A stretch of 64,000 nucleotides of DNA, from NCBI GenBank assembly GCA_002633005.1, contig NMRA01000001.1, positions 1,286,198-1,350,197 on the forward strand, written 5' to 3'. A program made the position numbers and the translations under genes. Under the pieces are notes generated by a model. That model searched no databases. It was given only the letters and a program-made list of their open reading frames with translations, and was not told the DNA's origin. The DNA comes from Phoronis australis (Eukaryota > Phoronida > Phoronidae). This document shows positions 46,105 to 64,000 of the stretch, piece by piece; position 1 is the stretch's first letter; the number at the start of each line of letters is the position of its first letter.

Positions 46105-48377
46105 CTTACAAAGTCAACGCCGTCAACAACTGTTGTGGATGAGGCTACCCACAAGCGCCACTACACAACTGCATGGATCACGACTTTCGGGTTACGTTAT
46201 CTTTAACTAGTTGGTGATCGTCTTCCAACCTCCATCACTTCCGTCAGCGCGGTCCAAACATTAAAAGAGAGTATAATTGCTTCGGTTCGATAGAGCACAG
46301 CGGAGTTACGAACACGTAAACGAAAGCCGAGTTCAACCGTTTACATGGTCGCCTAGCCTCGCATTTTAAACCAATCGGCCAACAAGCAGGTGACATCCAG
46401 TCATCTCAAGCCAAGAACGCTAGGCTAATACCTTTAAGCTAAATGTGCAAAAACACCAACCAGTGAGTTGAGCTACTGTCATGGAGGTGTCTACCATTCA
46501 CAGGCAGAATAAAAATAGATATTTTCCCTTTTAACACTGAGAGTCGCTTTTGTTTCGGTGGTTTTGTTCATTTGCATGAAATGACTGTGCCGGACTGGAA
46601 TTACGTAACAGAGCCTACAACTCAATTTCATTGTCAAATACCGTCAAGTTGTTGGTCTGAACCTGTAAGTCCAGTTCCCACAACTTGGAGCTCATGTTTC
46701 GGACACTATGACGTGCGACAGTTACGCTTTCCCCGCGCCGTTATGAGAAAGCGACTTCAAGTACGTCACTTTGCCAGCGTTGACACAAACTCTTGATTAG
46801 CCAACTCTAGCTTCTTAAAAACGAAATTAACTCTGGAAATTGAAAACAGAACTACAGGTTCCAACACTTGTATTAATCACCGATCATACTTCTGGAGTCT
46901 GTGTTCCATGAAAAGTGATAAGACTTTTGAATTTCCCGTTGTCTACAAAAGACTACTAGAACTTTGCTATCAGTACACTCATACCTCAAAGTTGCTGAAT
47001 AGGCAAGTAATGATCAGCACTGCACACTCTTGAAATAATTATGTACAACCAGTTATGTATGTATTCTCAGAGGCTGCATTTTTTGCTCCAGTGAATTTTA
47101 ATCATCTTGTAGAAACTTTGAATGGTGCCAAGCATTAAGATCATTTTTTTACTTTAAGTGTTAATATTATAGAACTCAAGCCAGATCTACAGTTCTATGA
47201 TCTTATGTGACCTTTCATGAAGCCGGGCCCAAGTACTTTCCGTTAAGTTCTGCTGGAAAGATGGTTTTGGTTTATCATTAAAATTGCAGGTCTTTGCTCC
47301 GATAGTTTTGAGTGGAGTACCATAGCGCATCTTTAGTTTGCTTTCCTTTTATAGGGAAATTGCATTGCGGCACAGAAAAAATACAAAAAGCTTACACGCC
47401 ATCTGCTGTATGAAGCCGAAGTAGTCTCGGGATAATTTCCTCGTCCCTCAGGCTCTGCCTACGCTTCCCAATCTTAGCAGAAAAGTGGAAAAAGCACAAT
47501 CTTGTTGGATAAGCTCGCATAGGATCTATAGTCATGCACAAGGAAATGCAGCATCTATAGACGAGGTCTCAGACTCAGCCAAGCGTGATGTGAGGTACTG
47601 GGGCACCGTTCCATAAATCTAAGTGGCAACCGAGAGAAAAAGCAATGAAGATTTTGTTAGGCGCTGCAAAAAAAAAAACAACCACTGATGTGACCACACT
47701 CGTCTAGTTTATTCGCTGGCTTCGAGAGAATGCATATTTAATACATTGATTTACTCGATTTTCCATCCATAAGAACCAAACGTGGACCAAATATAATTGT
47801 CAGACGCAAGAATTAGAATAACATGCCCCTTTATGTTTCTTTTTCTTTGATAGGTATAAGGAATGCGTGTTTTTCCATTACACATTCGGCACCTGAGCAT
47901 CAAAATATCACCCTTTAAACCAGAAATCAAAGCTAATGAATGGGGAAGCATCAAAACCGGGGAACATGGTGTCTGGATAATGTTAAGACAGGAGAAAATA
48001 GCACCCAGGGAACATCTGTATGGGGGGAAATAGGGTCGAGCTGACCCCATTAATCTATAGCAGGGGTTAGCATGATGACGCCAAGGGAAGCAGGACAAAA
48101 TCTAACTTGTTTCATATTTGGCAAAAAAGACCCCAAAAATATTGAAGTAGTAGCAGTGAAAAATGGTACAGGTGACACCCATCCAAGAGATTTGGTGAGA
48201 AATTTACATAACCTACAACATAACCAAGCAGTATTGTAGAATTATAACGATAAATAATTTATTAGTAATTATTCATATGATATACAACAAATATGAACGT
48301 CAAAAAATTCCACCAATTATGTCAAATAAACTATATGATAAAAATAAATATTAAACAACTTCCAGTTTCCGGCTCCA
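46105..48377. other. ADAM10-like 3' region and intergenic DNA
   Basis: AATAAA at 46508-46513 is a candidate poly(A) signal. The rest has no recognisable exon; a 74-codon frame at 46572-46796 has no family features. TTCCATGAAAAGTGATAAG at about 46906 resembles the terminus of the MITE at 48645. Confidence 0.5.
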
Positions 48378-50343
48378 TCACGGAAGTCTTTTGCTTTTTC
48401 TTCTTTCTGGTTGGGTCCTCACTTTTCCTGCACCTCTTGACGTTTTCATATTTTTTGAGTGTTTGAAGGAGACCAACCTGGCAATGGACACTTCGCATCT
48501 TTCACAGCTTTTTAAGGCACCTGCCGAACCTTTTGGAAGGAGTGCCTGTCCCTGGCAGTTCCTGAATGCAAAACAAACATTCATTACGTGCAGACCATAT
48601 GTGTTACACACTCAAACAACGATGATCACAAATTAGCAAAACAAGGGCCTGTTTCGTGAAAAGTGACTTACTACAAGGCACCTAAACTACACGGTTAACG
48701 CACTCATAACACGGTCAGCTGACATCTACATTTTGTCCGTGAACCATGTTTGGCGGTCTGTTAACCGTCTTTCTTCGTGAATGTGAGTCCATGTCCCGTG
48801 TATTGGGGTGAATGGATCGTGTTTTGCGAGTCCGTTCCCCTGCTAGTGAGTCACTGAACGGTGTTTGCAGGTAAGTGAGTCGTGTTCATGCATCCGTGAC
48901 CGTGTTTATGAGTCCCTTAACCGTGTTGTTTAGGTACCTTGTAGTAAATAAATACAGACTTAAGTAAGAAATTCAGTCTTAGGCTCCCTCTTCGCAATTA
49001 CCCACTAAGGGTACAGCCTAAAAATAATTCATGCAATTAACTAGCAGCTGTGAGTATATTCTTAGAGATTTTGAGCTTTTGCTAATCGAAAGTGAGATAC
49101 AATTATTTTTCAGACATAGTTGTGTAGTTCAAATGTCTGTCTTAATTCACTTTTATGAAACAGGCCCCTGGCCAAATACATTCGTGATAAAACCTACCCA
49201 TGCTTGAATAATATTCAACCAAACTCCAGATTGAAGACCCGTACAGTGGTGATAAGGTCAAGTCAAGCTTGTTAACTTCAAACAAGAAAAAACATTTGCG
49301 CAGTGGGATTTAGTTAAATATGTTTGGAAGCATTCCGTCCAAAGTGTAATTGCAGAAACTCAAAATATACAGGCACAATAGTATCTCGACCAATTTGCAC
49401 TCGGGTGTCTCCTTGAAGCTCTCCTCAAAACACCAGTTTAAATTCATGACAAATCTTTTGTGGATACAACCGCCAACACCCCACAATCCACACTGATATG
49501 GCTACAATGTTCACACACACATGTACAAGTGGCTGCATAACATGTAAACCTGCTCTTTGCTAATAAAACAGAAGCAGTGTAATGAGTATATCCCAAGTGT
49601 AAAAATCTGGGCGGCCTGCCACGCCCCTTTTTGGTTCTACCACTCGTAATGTTGCCTAAACTAACCGCCGCACACATTATCCAGACAGAAAAACCTCACG
49701 GCTACGCAAAAATTCCTTGTAAAAATGAATGCTCAATACACAAATTATTATTCTGTAACTTACTGCAAGTGGCCTGTGATCTCCCATGACCAAAGTTCAG
49801 CATTGCACCCTTTGTTGGGACACTGACTAACTCCCAGGTACTTCTGGATGGCAATGTTGTCTTCTGGGATGATGGGCCTTCAAATTGAAGAGATAGATTA
49901 TGAAAGTTCCTAAAACCCATAAGAGAACTAAATGCATTGCGTACCTGTGCTAAGCGCTGGTAGAATGCAGCTGGCCCTGATTTAGAGAACCAGGCAACTA
50001 CTGAATTACGGGACCATAATATCCGACCAGTGCCCATGTTCACTTATGCATACGACACATAACATTGAGCAAACTTGTTTCTAAGTTGAAAATTTCAAGG
50101 CCAACATACTTTTGCTCCACTTTCACCATTTGGCGATGTTCACCATTGTAGGGGACGTTTCCAAAATTCCGTAAGACTTACCTGATCAAAGGAAAAGCAT
50201 CCTTCAGTTGACAGTAAGGGCAGCAATCAAAACTTTTCTTGCGTAGTCCATCCTTTGTATACAAACAATCTTCACATAAACGATGCTGACAAGCTCCATA
50301 AACCATACGCAGCCTTGGGTTGTAACACACAATGCAACCAAAT
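48378..50343 (-). CDS. RING and TRAF-like zinc-finger protein, 3' exons (family not recognised)
   Basis: Seen: exons 50182-50343, 49764-49877 and 48378-48561 join in phase. The first has a RING-type pattern: CIVC, then CQHRLCEDC, then CCPYC (Cys/His spacing C-x2-C ... C-x-H-x2-C-x2-C ... C-x2-C). The second continues PIIPEDNIAIQKYLGV and CPNKGCNAELW, then WEITGHLQNC across the junction, a pattern like TRAF-type zinc fingers (C-x4-C ... H-x3-C). The last exon encodes a further CERCE and a basic tail (RTQPERRKSKRLP) resembling a nuclear localisation signal. About 152 residues are visible. RING proteins of this kind are usually ubiquitin ligases; that role is inferred. The 5' coding exon is unresolved: the RING exon needs a preceding exon ending with two extra bases, and the candidate at 51495-51629 ends in phase 0. 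A MITE (48645-49167) lies in the last intron. Confidence 0.75.
48645..49167. mobile_element. MITE with GGGCCTGTTTC termini
   Basis: Left GGGCCTGTTTCGTGAAAAGT and right ACTTTTATGAAACAGGCCC-type ends are inverted copies. The interior holds degenerate repeats of about 27 bp around GAGTC...CCGTGTT. Single-ended similar termini appear at about 37665 and 46905. No clear target duplication. Confidence 0.7.
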
Positions 50344-50521
50344 CTACAGGAAATCAGAGAAAAGATAAAGTAAAACCTGCTACATAAGCCAATGCACATG
50401 GCCTTGTATTCGAGTATGGTCTTACTATTCCTTGTATTTGAGCATGGCCTTATACATTCCGGGTTGTTTATATTCTGGCGTTAAGCTGAAAAGAAGCACA
50501 ATCATTGTTAACTAGAGACCA

Positions 50522-51011
50522 CTAGGAGCTTCATAAGACACAAGATTTTCAGCAAATTATGCCTCACAATGATTAGAACATCAAAGTCATGTTCTTGTTA
50601 GTACCTTTAGCGCATAGAGGGTCACCTTAGGCGGCCGTCCTTGTCTTTAAATCCTTCCAACTCGAAGTCGAACAAATACTCCCGCTCTTTCTTTGAGCAG
50701 TCCTTCGTTCAGTTGCCCAAATCGGCAACTGGCCATTTTTAACACTGCGCGCGCTCCAGGCGGGTGTGGTAAAATAGGAAAACGTGCAGAGTAAAAATAG
50801 CCAGTTGCCTATTTGGGCAACTGAACGAAGGACTGCTCAAAGAAAGAGCAGGAGTATTTGTTAGACTTCGCTTTGGAAGGAATTACAGACATCGACGGCC
50901 TCCTAAGGTGACCCTCTATGCGCAAAGTACTAATAAGAACGTGACTTTGATCTTTTAATCAGTGTGAGGCATAATTTGTTAAAAAACTCCCAGCGTATGA
51001 AGCTCCTGTAG
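50522..51011. mobile_element. Foldback element with arms of about 220 bp
   Basis: The left arm (AGGAGCTTCAT, GCAAATTATGCCTCACA, GCGCATAGAGGGTCACCTTA, CCTTCGTTCAGTTGCCC) is mirrored by the right arm (GGGCAACTGAACGAAGGA, TAAGGTGACCCTCTATGCGC, TGTGAGGCATAATTTG, ATGAAGCTCCT) around a GCGCGC centre. Same family as 33060-33385 and 52717-53614. Confidence 0.85.
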
Positions 51012-51120
51012 TAGAGACAGCTACACTAGAGATGGTGGTCACTGTCCAAACTGTAGACAGTGACTCACCATTTTTAACACTGCACGCGACAAGTGGTATG
51101 ACGTCATATCCCCCATATGG

Positions 51121-51335
51121 CAAGTTACCAATTTTGGAACTAACGAGGGACTGCTCGAAGAAAAAGTTTGATAACGGGAGTGTTTGTTCGAGTTGGAAGG
51201 AATTATATACAATGACGGCTTCCTAAGGTGTCCCTCTATGTGCAAAAGGTATTTATAACAATGTGACTTTGAAGTTTTAGTCAGAGCAAGGCATAATTCA
51301 CCGAAAAGCTTCCGGCGTATGAAGCGCCTACAGGA
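51121..51335. mobile_element. Solo arm of the same foldback family
   Basis: GGGACTGCTCGAAGAAAAAG, GGAGTGTTTGTTCGAGTTGG, CCTAAGGTGTCCCTCTATG and CACCGAAAAGCTTCCGGCGT match the right arms of the neighbouring elements. No left arm is evident, so it is truncated or diverged. Confidence 0.7.
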
Positions 51336-51494
51336 ACTCCACTATCTATACTGGCGGTGCCAGTAGTAGGGAGGACAATCAAAAAGTAGGTCACAGAGAT
51401 CCATATCTGCCTCCATGTAAAACCCACATCGGTAAATTACCCGATTTCAGACTTCAAAGTTAACTAGAAGACAATTTTTGTCATAAATCGTTAC

Positions 51495-51629
51495 CTTGAT
51501 CTTTATTTGTAAGTTTGTCATCTTTTTGTCACGAATTATCGCTGATAAATAATTTTTTGTAAGCTTTTTGTAGCGCACAATTTTCCACCATGCGTTCAAC
51601 TTTCGAAAAAGTGCCTGTTGTTCCTCCAA
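51495..51629 (-). other. Possible first exon of unknown gene (weak)
   Basis: Minus-strand ATG opens 45 codons (MEEQQALFRKLNAWWKIVRY...) ending at a good donor (ATCAAG/GTAACG). It lies upstream of the RING gene, but its phase does not fit the RING exon directly, so an intermediate exon or a different gene would be needed. Confidence 0.25.
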
Positions 51630-51635
51630 TCCAAA

Positions 51636-52716
51636 AGAGCATTATACTCTCGATTACAAACATGAAATTTGGACAGGATGTAGCTTAGATGCATGCGCAC
51701 CTCCTCAACTTCTTTTCTCAAAGTCAAGGCCAAGTTTTCATGGCGAGTTTTCGATTGTCCGGAAAGCCTAATTTTGATCAGTCAGGAGATTGATGTTTTT
51801 GCAGTTGCGCAATATGCCCCCCCCCCCCGATTTTTAGATGAAGAATTCATCACTCTTTTAATTGATAATTATTTCATTTTCAGAAATTTTGTCAAACTGC
51901 TGCGCATTGGCACTTTTCAAACAGTAGTCGTTAGTTCACTAAGTCGCCGCATGTCAGCGCCACCAGCGGCTACGTTGAAGTTAAATGGCATTGGATTTGC
52001 AACTTCACCATTCAAAATAAAGTTGTTACAAAGAGTTTTTGTTGCGTAAATGATGAAATCCTTCATGTTAAGAGTGATTTGTTTTCCCAAATGATCTTTT
52101 GTTTACTGTCTGATGTTTTTTGCCATGATAAGATCTAATAGTACATGAGTGGCACTGCAGCACTGAAAAATGTGGGGCTATAGCCTCCAGCCTCCTATCG
52201 GGCTATGATGTGCTGCCCATGTAGTAGTACTCAGGGGCAGATCCAGGATTTTTAGTTAGGACGGGGGCCAGGGCAGAGTATTAGGCAGGATTTTACCCGT
52301 AAGATATTTGCACCCTCGAACTGCTAAATAAAATCTGGGAGTTTTAGGGGGGCCATGGATTGGCCCCCTTGCCCCCCCCCCACAAATCCACCAATGTTAT
52401 CTTGTGGTATGATGTGAAATATCCTCCTAGTTCGGATGTATTTATTTCTAAGCTGATGTGTTGTCTTTGCTCTTTTCCTTTTAAGCTGTGTAATCCATTG
52501 TTTTCACCAAACATGGGGTTGATGCTGAGCCTGTTCCATATGCTAACAACACACTTAAACATCAATATCTCTGTAGAAATCGATCCAAATTTTATATAAT
52601 ACATACTACTATGTTTGTTTCAACGAGACGAATCTTTTGATATGAAGCACACTTCTTTTATTTTTTACAAAATTATGTAAAAAGGCAGATATTTTACACA
52701 TAATCATTGTGTTTCA
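51636..52716. other. Non-coding region with C/G homopolymers
   Basis: No exon recognised. Contains C runs at about 51828 and 52373 and a segment (52232-52385) with GGGGCAGATCCAGGATTTTT ahead of a G-rich/C-rich stretch, a pattern often seen at ends of degenerate DNA elements. Confidence 0.4.
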
Positions 52717-53614
52717 TAGGCAATGACCATCGCCTCTGTTGGCCTGAACCAGAGGCGATGCAGCTCCTATAGGCGATCTGTACGCCGGAAGCTTTTCGGT
52801 GAATTATGACTCGCACCGACTAAACCATCAAAGTCACGTTGTTATAAATACCTTTTGCGCTTAGAGGAACACATTAGGAGGTTGTCGATGTGTTTAATTC
52901 CTTCCAACTCGAACAAATACTCCCGTTATGAAACTTTTTCTTTGAACAGTCCCTATTTCAGTTCCCAAAATCGTGAAATCAACATTTTCATTTTTTTAAC
53001 CAGGCCGAAGGTCAGAAGTTGCGGTCCTACCGGCGAACTTTGAAAGCTGAAGTTCCCGCCCTTTGCTTACGTGCTGCCGGGAACCAGCCGTGCATTTGCC
53101 GTGTTGTTAAACATTAAAATGTCAAATATGTGCACAAAGACTATTAAATGTCATATCAACAGCATTTATTTTTATCAAATACAAACAATAATTCATTGAA
53201 ATTCAATCAGTTTCAAGTAACACCAATTAAAGACAAGTATAAGTGGTGGCATTTTGGAAACGGACATTTGACTGACAAGACCGCAATGGCTCACCTATGG
53301 CCTATTTAAAGATTGAGGTCATGAAGTCACATCACCTAGCGAGCGCAGTAAAAATTGGAGCGTGCGCAGTATAAAAATGGTGAGTTCACGATTTTGGGAA
53401 CTGAAATAGGGACTGCTCGAACAAAAAGTTTCATAACGGGAGTATTTGTTTGCGTTGGAAGGAATCGACAACCTCCTAAGGTGTTCCTCTATGCGCAAAA
53501 GGTATTTATAACAACGTGACTTTGATGGTTTAGTCGGTGCTTCCGGCGTACAGAGCACCTATAGGAGCTGCATCGCCTCTGGTTCGGGCCAACAGAGGCG
53601 ATGGTCATTGCCTA
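52717..53614. mobile_element. Long-arm foldback element with 9-bp target duplication (MULE-like)
   Basis: Seen: an 898-bp element starting TAGGCAATGACCATCGCC and ending GGCGATGGTCATTGCCTA, with arms of roughly 240-270 bp. It is flanked by the identical 9-mer TGTGTTTCA at 52708-52716 and 53615-53623. A 9-bp duplication with long terminal inverted repeats is characteristic of Mutator-like elements. The centre (about 52990-53365) has no transposase, so it is non-autonomous. The arms contain the sequences shared with the elements at 33060, 50522 and 51121. Confidence 0.9.
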
Positions 53615-53623
53615 TGTGTTTCA

Positions 53624-54409
53624 ATGCCAATGCCCATTTTCTCGGTAACCACTCACCCAATTTTTATGATTTTTATACCATTTCATTTCTCACACCAAGG
53701 GCTTTTCAAAAATGTATAGCACATGGGCATTGCTAAAAAAATTAATGAAAACGTTATCCTCCCTAGAAATAGTTGCTGTGACGCCCCATGCATAACAAGG
53801 CTACAAATCGTTCACAGTCCGCCATTTTTTTCACGGTGTTGTAAAGCTAACCACTGACTGTTGAGGTTCCATCAACCAATGCTAAAGCGCGTGCCACTGC
53901 GTGACACCTGCGTGCTGGCTAGGCACGTAAGTCGTAGGGAACAGGCGAGTAGAGCCAGTGCAGTGGTCACCGCAACCGTAGTAATTCAAGAACTTGTTTG
54001 CAGTACTCAGAATACTCATTATCTACTTCTTGTGTTTTAAAAATTGAAAAGGAGATAAAAATATTCACCTGCTTTCGAAAGATTTTTGGATAACCCCACT
54101 GTAAGTCTTTGATGAACAGGATGGTGTCGACATTTTTAAAGAGGCAAAGCTATATTTGGCGCCAAACGCAAAGTCTACTTTGACCTATATTTAAGACACG
54201 GTATTGGTCAATCAAAACTTTTAGTTAAGCAATTATCTCAAACTTCGCAACTTAAAAACATCTAGATTTAATAATATGCCTTATAACTTCATTTTCAAAA
54301 TTTATATCAAAAATTAATTCGAAAAAACAAAAAATATATCTTCATTGCTTCAAGCCTCGCTTTCGAATGAGAGGTGTTCCGGATTGAAAACAACAACTGT
54401 CCTCTGGTT
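53624..54409. other. Upstream region of ZFYVE21
   Basis: Non-coding sequence between the foldback element and the ZFYVE21 start; it should hold the promoter. No TATA box or other specific element could be assigned. Confidence 0.4.
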
Positions 54410-63280
<8,871 letters not shown>

Positions 63281-64000
63281 GTAAGTTAGGTGTCAATAAA
63301 CATTTGGTGCTCTGTCTTGAATGTGGTCTTCCTCACTGCTCGTCTGTTGTATAATGTGTGCACCTTCTGCTGTATTTTTTTGACCATGCATTAAGTAAAA
63401 TCAAAGAAATTTATATCAGTGTTGCGGACAAGAAATTAGACATTCTCCATTAGTTTAAAACTACATTTGCTCTGTATTTAGCTACCAAAAATGAAAAATA
63501 AATTAAGTCATTTTTATAGCTCACATAATCTGTCTCATATTTCTTACCGTGACATGACTCGATTTCAGAAATTGGTATTGATGATGGTATACAGTATGAA
63601 ATGTAGGAATTACTCGGACTGCTCGGGCTGTACTTTCTTTGAGATGTGGTATTCCTTGACTGCCGAGTTTACGTTCAACCCAAAAAGTAAAATAAACCTC
63701 GAAGCAGTTAGGGAAATCGCACCCATCCGCCCACCAACCACCACCACCATTATGTCAGCAAAAGGTTTAGATAGGAAAAGAGGAAACTAATGTCAACCTC
63801 TATTAAAAAAATGTGTGACCTGGGGGAAATAGCACCACCAGGTGGCTATAGTGGTAGATTCAGAAAGCTCAATATACAAGAATGCAGGAATTCAGTGGTC
63901 TGTTGAAAAAGCATTTAGTTTTTGTTAATTTATAACTTAGGACTGGTCACACAAGTACTGTTGTGTCCTCCGGCAAAATCCAATTCCAATGTTAGAACCA
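63281..64000. other. ZFYVE21 intron running to the window edge
   Basis: I looked for the exon continuing after the 12-nt microexon and found none that fits. A 99-codon frame at 63491-63790 has no family features. Confidence 0.5.

Noticed and set aside
46572-46796. 74-codon frame after the ADAM10-like gene
   Set aside because: No family features, no splice context, and it follows a likely poly(A) signal.
51495-51629. First exon of the RING gene
   Set aside because: Its donor leaves phase 0 while the RING exon requires two carried-over bases; kept only as a weak candidate.

Overview
The window is intron-rich, AT-rich animal nuclear DNA. Coding exons are mostly 50-250 bp, flanked by GT/AG introns, and encode proteins typical of metazoans. 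Intron density, the closeness of the deduced proteins to vertebrate orthologues and the many short inverted-repeat elements suggest a non-vertebrate metazoan, perhaps a cnidarian or another marine invertebrate. The phylum is a guess.

Layout: (1) 452-4465 (+), C-terminal exons of the U2 snRNP splicing factor SF3B2, converging on (2) 6138-12001 (-), a complete nine-exon RRP36 ribosome-biogenesis gene. (3) 12207-16189 (+), a small coiled-coil protein of unknown identity that shares a 205-bp divergent promoter with RRP36. (4) 18398-32334 (-), a complete 17-exon SCYL1 pseudokinase gene, divergent over 399 bp from (5) 32734-38228 (+), a complete seven-exon BPNT1 nucleotidase gene. (6) 41654-46104 (+), an intronless ADAM10-like membrane metalloprotease present as a truncated copy, a one-base N, then a full copy; these are probably two alleles placed in tandem. 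(7) 48378-50343 (-), the 3' exons of a RING plus TRAF-like zinc-finger protein. (8) 54410-63280 (+), the first six exons of ZFYVE21, which runs off the right edge. I deduced exon junctions by joining reading frames across splice sites; within each of the RRP36, SCYL1, BPNT1, SF3B2 and ZFYVE21 models, all intron phases agree.

The genes are mostly housekeeping: splicing, rRNA processing, COPI trafficking, sulfur/nucleotide metabolism and endosomal signalling. There is no operon. The two divergent pairs may be co-expressed from shared promoters. Introns and intergenic DNA carry many non-autonomous inverted-repeat (MITE or foldback) elements, one with a clear 9-bp target duplication, plus two minisatellites and a few tRNA-derived SINE-like fragments.

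The observations most worth checking are: three N gaps each flanked by near-identical sequence (unmerged haplotypes), one of which implies a MITE insertion inside a SCYL1 coding exon in one allele; a 33-bp G-rich minisatellite whose last unit contains the SCYL1 exon-4 splice donor; a 12-nt and a 16-nt microexon; two GC-AG introns; and the intronless ADAM10-like gene. I found no CRISPR array, tRNA or rRNA gene, and nothing I can defend as a wholly new biological system.
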